Both the position numbers and the translations under genes were made by a program. From positions 16,777,219 through 16,841,218 of the forward strand of contig NC_064444.1 in assembly GCF_023343835.1 (NCBI RefSeq): a DNA stretch of 64,000 bases, written 5' to 3'. Positions 61,253 through 64,000 of the stretch are shown one piece after another; position 1 is the stretch's first letter, and each line of letters starts with the position of its first letter. The notes under the pieces are model-generated. The model was not told the origin of the DNA. It saw nothing but the letters and a program-made list of their open reading frames with translations, and searched no databases. This DNA is from Lagopus muta (Eukaryota; Chordata; Aves; Galliformes; Phasianidae).

Positions 61253-64000
61253 CGTACTTCTGTGGAACAACAAAGGCCAACTGTACAGACCTGTGAAGAT
61301 TGCAGTTTGGGGATAAAGATCTCTAAATATTACCTGGGATGTATCTTTGGAAGAAGAGAAATAAAGGTAGGAAACAGCAAAATACCCATTACAAATTATT
61401 TCTTATCAATGCAAGAACTAGAATATTATGTCTGAACTTTTATCCACCATTTTTCTCACACTGGGATTAAGAAAAATGCAGTTATCAGCAGCCCACTTTT
61501 TAAACACACATTGAATTTACAGTTAACATACTCTTGCAGCTATACTAGACCTCTGATATAACACAACTCATTAAATATGTTCTCTGCAGATCTCATCAGG
61601 CAGCTTAATTTATGGTGGACTTACCTTCAAAATCCATGAGTTTTGTTTAGCTTTGCTGACATACCAGCTGTCAGGTCAACCATGTCCTCACTAAAGGGTG
61701 TGCCAAGTGAGGCAAACAGGGGTTTATTTCTTTTGATGAGGAAAAAACCAGAAATTCCACTGAGTCCTTTTGAGCTCTAGAATAATATTTTACAAAGGAG
61801 GCAGAGAGGGTAGGAGAAAAAGAATGAGAAAAGTGTTTTCGTGCATGAAAAAAAAAATGCAGCAGTCTTAGAAAAAGGGGAAAGCACTTGCTAGGGGAAA
61901 GCATACCTGACAGGTGTATATCATCATTATCACATAATTGACAATGAAGAAATTTGAATTCTCTATGCCAGCCTTGATGATGGTTAGGTCTTTTCCTACC
62001 AAACCAGTCGCACAGGTATTTGTGTATGCACTTAGCTCACGTGGATAGCACAAGTGACTGAAGCTGCGGTACATGAAAGTGTTTGCAAGATTGTGTGGAA
62101 CTGAAATGATATCATGTAAAGGTTTGGCTAGCACTTCAGCTGGTATAAATACAGAATCACAGAATCATTTGGAAGGGACTCTTAAAGGTCATCAAATCCA
62201 ACTCCCCAGCTCTACATTTTAGACTAATCCATGTAAGAATTCTTTTGTGTACGCTACAAGTCCATTAATGCATTATTTTTAAAGTTTGGGAAATGAGCAT
62301 TTTGTGAGCATGCACTTGTCTTCCTCTGTTGTCTGGGACTATGGTGATACATGTTGGTGACAACTACTGAGTGGTATTTATGGCTTTGTTTTGTTCTCTA
62401 CTGGAAAGACTAATCTCTCAGAAGCTCCATTCCAGCACCTCAGATTAATTGTCTACAAATTAACTTCAAAAAATTCTAGTGCAGAAGTTCCTTCGTTACA
62501 GGAAGTATCCCAGCTGCGATAAGGGCGCTGTATAGATAGCAGAAAGGAGCAAGGGGCAAGGGATGGTCCTCTTTGTGTGAGTCAGCAAAAGATGGCCGTG
62601 AGCAGCTCCAAGAAGAAGAATACATACTGATAAAGTCAAGGAAAAAGAAATACAAATAGAAATACAAAAAAAAACCCTGCCTACTTCTAGTATTTTCCTT
62701 CAATAGATCTGTACAGCTCTTGCTCAGTGTTGCTTATTCTGCATTTTGTGAGAACTACAGGAAAGAGGGATAAGGAAATAGAAATCCTTTTAGATGAACG
62801 TGGTTGGCATACAAGTGTAAAATACCATAAGCTTTAAGCAGTTTGGTATTTCACATCAGTGACCAACGTATCTACATCGATGTCTTTATTGCATCGCCAA
62901 CTTGTGGCCTCTTAAGAGTGTGTGTTTCTGGTATGACAAAATGAAAGCTTATTTCAGGTCACCGCCTCCCTGTTCTGCATCAAAACTTTTCACATCAAAA
63001 GCAGCTTCATTTCAATCAACTGAAGCATCTCTCTGAAATATCACACCACAGGAAGATTCCCAAGGGCTGCAACTGTCAACAAACCCAGAGTTTAAATGCT
63101 TGTATCGCACAAGGGGTTTATGAGGAAGCTCTTTGCGTTTGCCTGCATGGAGGCATAAGCCTGCACTAGTTTAAGTTTGTTAATAACAAGGTTTTGGCAG
63201 TGGCACAGTTAGTTGATGACATGTATGTATCCATACAAAACCTCAAACTCGTGCACTGATTTCAGTTGAGTAGGTGTCAAAAAAATCTGATTATGGGTTA
63301 GAGTTAATTATTAAATAACACACTTAAAGAATTAAATTCAGGCTCATTTGAACATGAAATAACAGATTTTCCTGTGTTCTGTAATTGGTTACTAACTGTC
63401 TTCTTGGATTATCTTGACAAAAATCTGGGTAAACACAATGGTAATGGATCAGCAACTCACATCCTATTACAGATACTTAAGTTGGAAAGCCAAATACAAG
63501 AACAAAATCTGTCTAAAAACAGATAACTTCTGCTCCCACTTGTTCCATGCCAGTTCCCTAATTAACAGTTAAGACTAGGATTAAGTCTGGCTTCAAATGA
63601 AATTCTCATCTAAGAAGCTGTTTCAAGGAAAATGAGAGCCAAAACTGTTTTTATGTCAAAAACAATACAGTAATAATAATAATGGCAGATTAACGTGGTC
63701 CACCAGCTGTACATCTGTCAGAGTTATAAAAATGTTCAGTAGCAGAATGGAAAAGAATCATTTCTAAAAGCTGATAATTAAGTTTCAATAATATTGAAAG
63801 ATTCCGTCATGAATTTCTATAAGTAATTCCCAAATTAATGAATGATGATCTGTTTTACTCTGGTTATCTGATCCTTCCATACAAGCTCAACACCAAGTCA
63901 GTGGTTCTCCTCCTCATCAGCCATTCTGGTCTGTTTAAGGATCCCACTTAAAGTGCAAATAGAAAACAAAACACCAGAAAACAAAGCCACAAAACAACCA
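61253..64000. other. Right end of window, no gene recognised
   Basis: AT-rich, with one CR1 remnant (62150-62222). Open frames are short and unlike any family I know. It may be intergenic or a long intron of a gene outside the window. Confidence 0.5.
62150..62222 (-). mobile_element. CR1 3'-end remnant, antisense
   Basis: Reads acagaatcacagaatcattt, then ggaagggactcttaaaggtc and catcaaatccaactcccc, the standard CR1 3' end in reverse. Only about 70 bases remain. Confidence 0.88.

Noticed and set aside
1-64000. CRISPR arrays, operons, tRNA or rRNA genes
   Set aside because: The window is vertebrate nuclear DNA with spliced genes. No regularly spaced repeats and no tRNA or rRNA signature were seen.

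Overview
This window is vertebrate nuclear DNA, almost certainly from a bird and probably a galliform close to chicken. It is AT-rich. The genes have many small exons with GT-AG splice sites, and it carries numerous CR1 LINE fragments, the typical avian retroposon, most of them antisense and 5'-truncated. It has two CpG-island promoters. The gene order matches the block on human 16q22.1 (SLC7A6, SLC7A6OS, PRMT7). The exact species cannot be read from the sequence.

Layout. 1-1371: flank with no recognised gene. 1405-17410 (-): PRMT7, complete, 17 coding exons, 689 aa. 17411-17821: short CpG-rich head-to-head promoter. 17822-21700 (+): SLC7A6OS (Iwr1 family), complete, 5 exons, 328 aa. About 22.4-25.2 kb: tail-to-tail spacer. 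25259-47480 (-): coding part of SLC7A6 (y+LAT2), 9 coding exons, 518 aa. A probable non-coding first exon ends at 53039, in the CpG island at about 52.5-53.3 kb. 53.6-64 kb: no recognisable exon, only short CR1 remnants and simple repeats.

All exon joins were followed by eye. The reading frame is continuous in all three genes, and lengths agree with the mammalian proteins (689, 328 and 518 aa against about 692, 309 and 515). PRMT7 monomethylates protein arginines. SLC7A6OS is the Iwr1-like RNA polymerase II nuclear import factor. SLC7A6 is the light chain of a sodium-dependent neutral/cationic amino-acid exchanger. They are neighbours by conserved synteny, not members of one pathway.

Two observations are worth most attention. 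(1) A diverged second copy of SLC7A6 coding exon 6 lies 3.6 kb upstream of the normal one, in the same intron (33352-33447). Its donor is kept, its 5' half is damaged, and a second acceptor 10 nt downstream would give an in-frame exon. The well-aligned part differs mainly at synonymous positions, so it may be a mutually exclusive or poison exon. (2) A short open fragment matching the N-terminal region of condensin subunit SMC4 lies antisense inside a PRMT7 intron (13461-13652).
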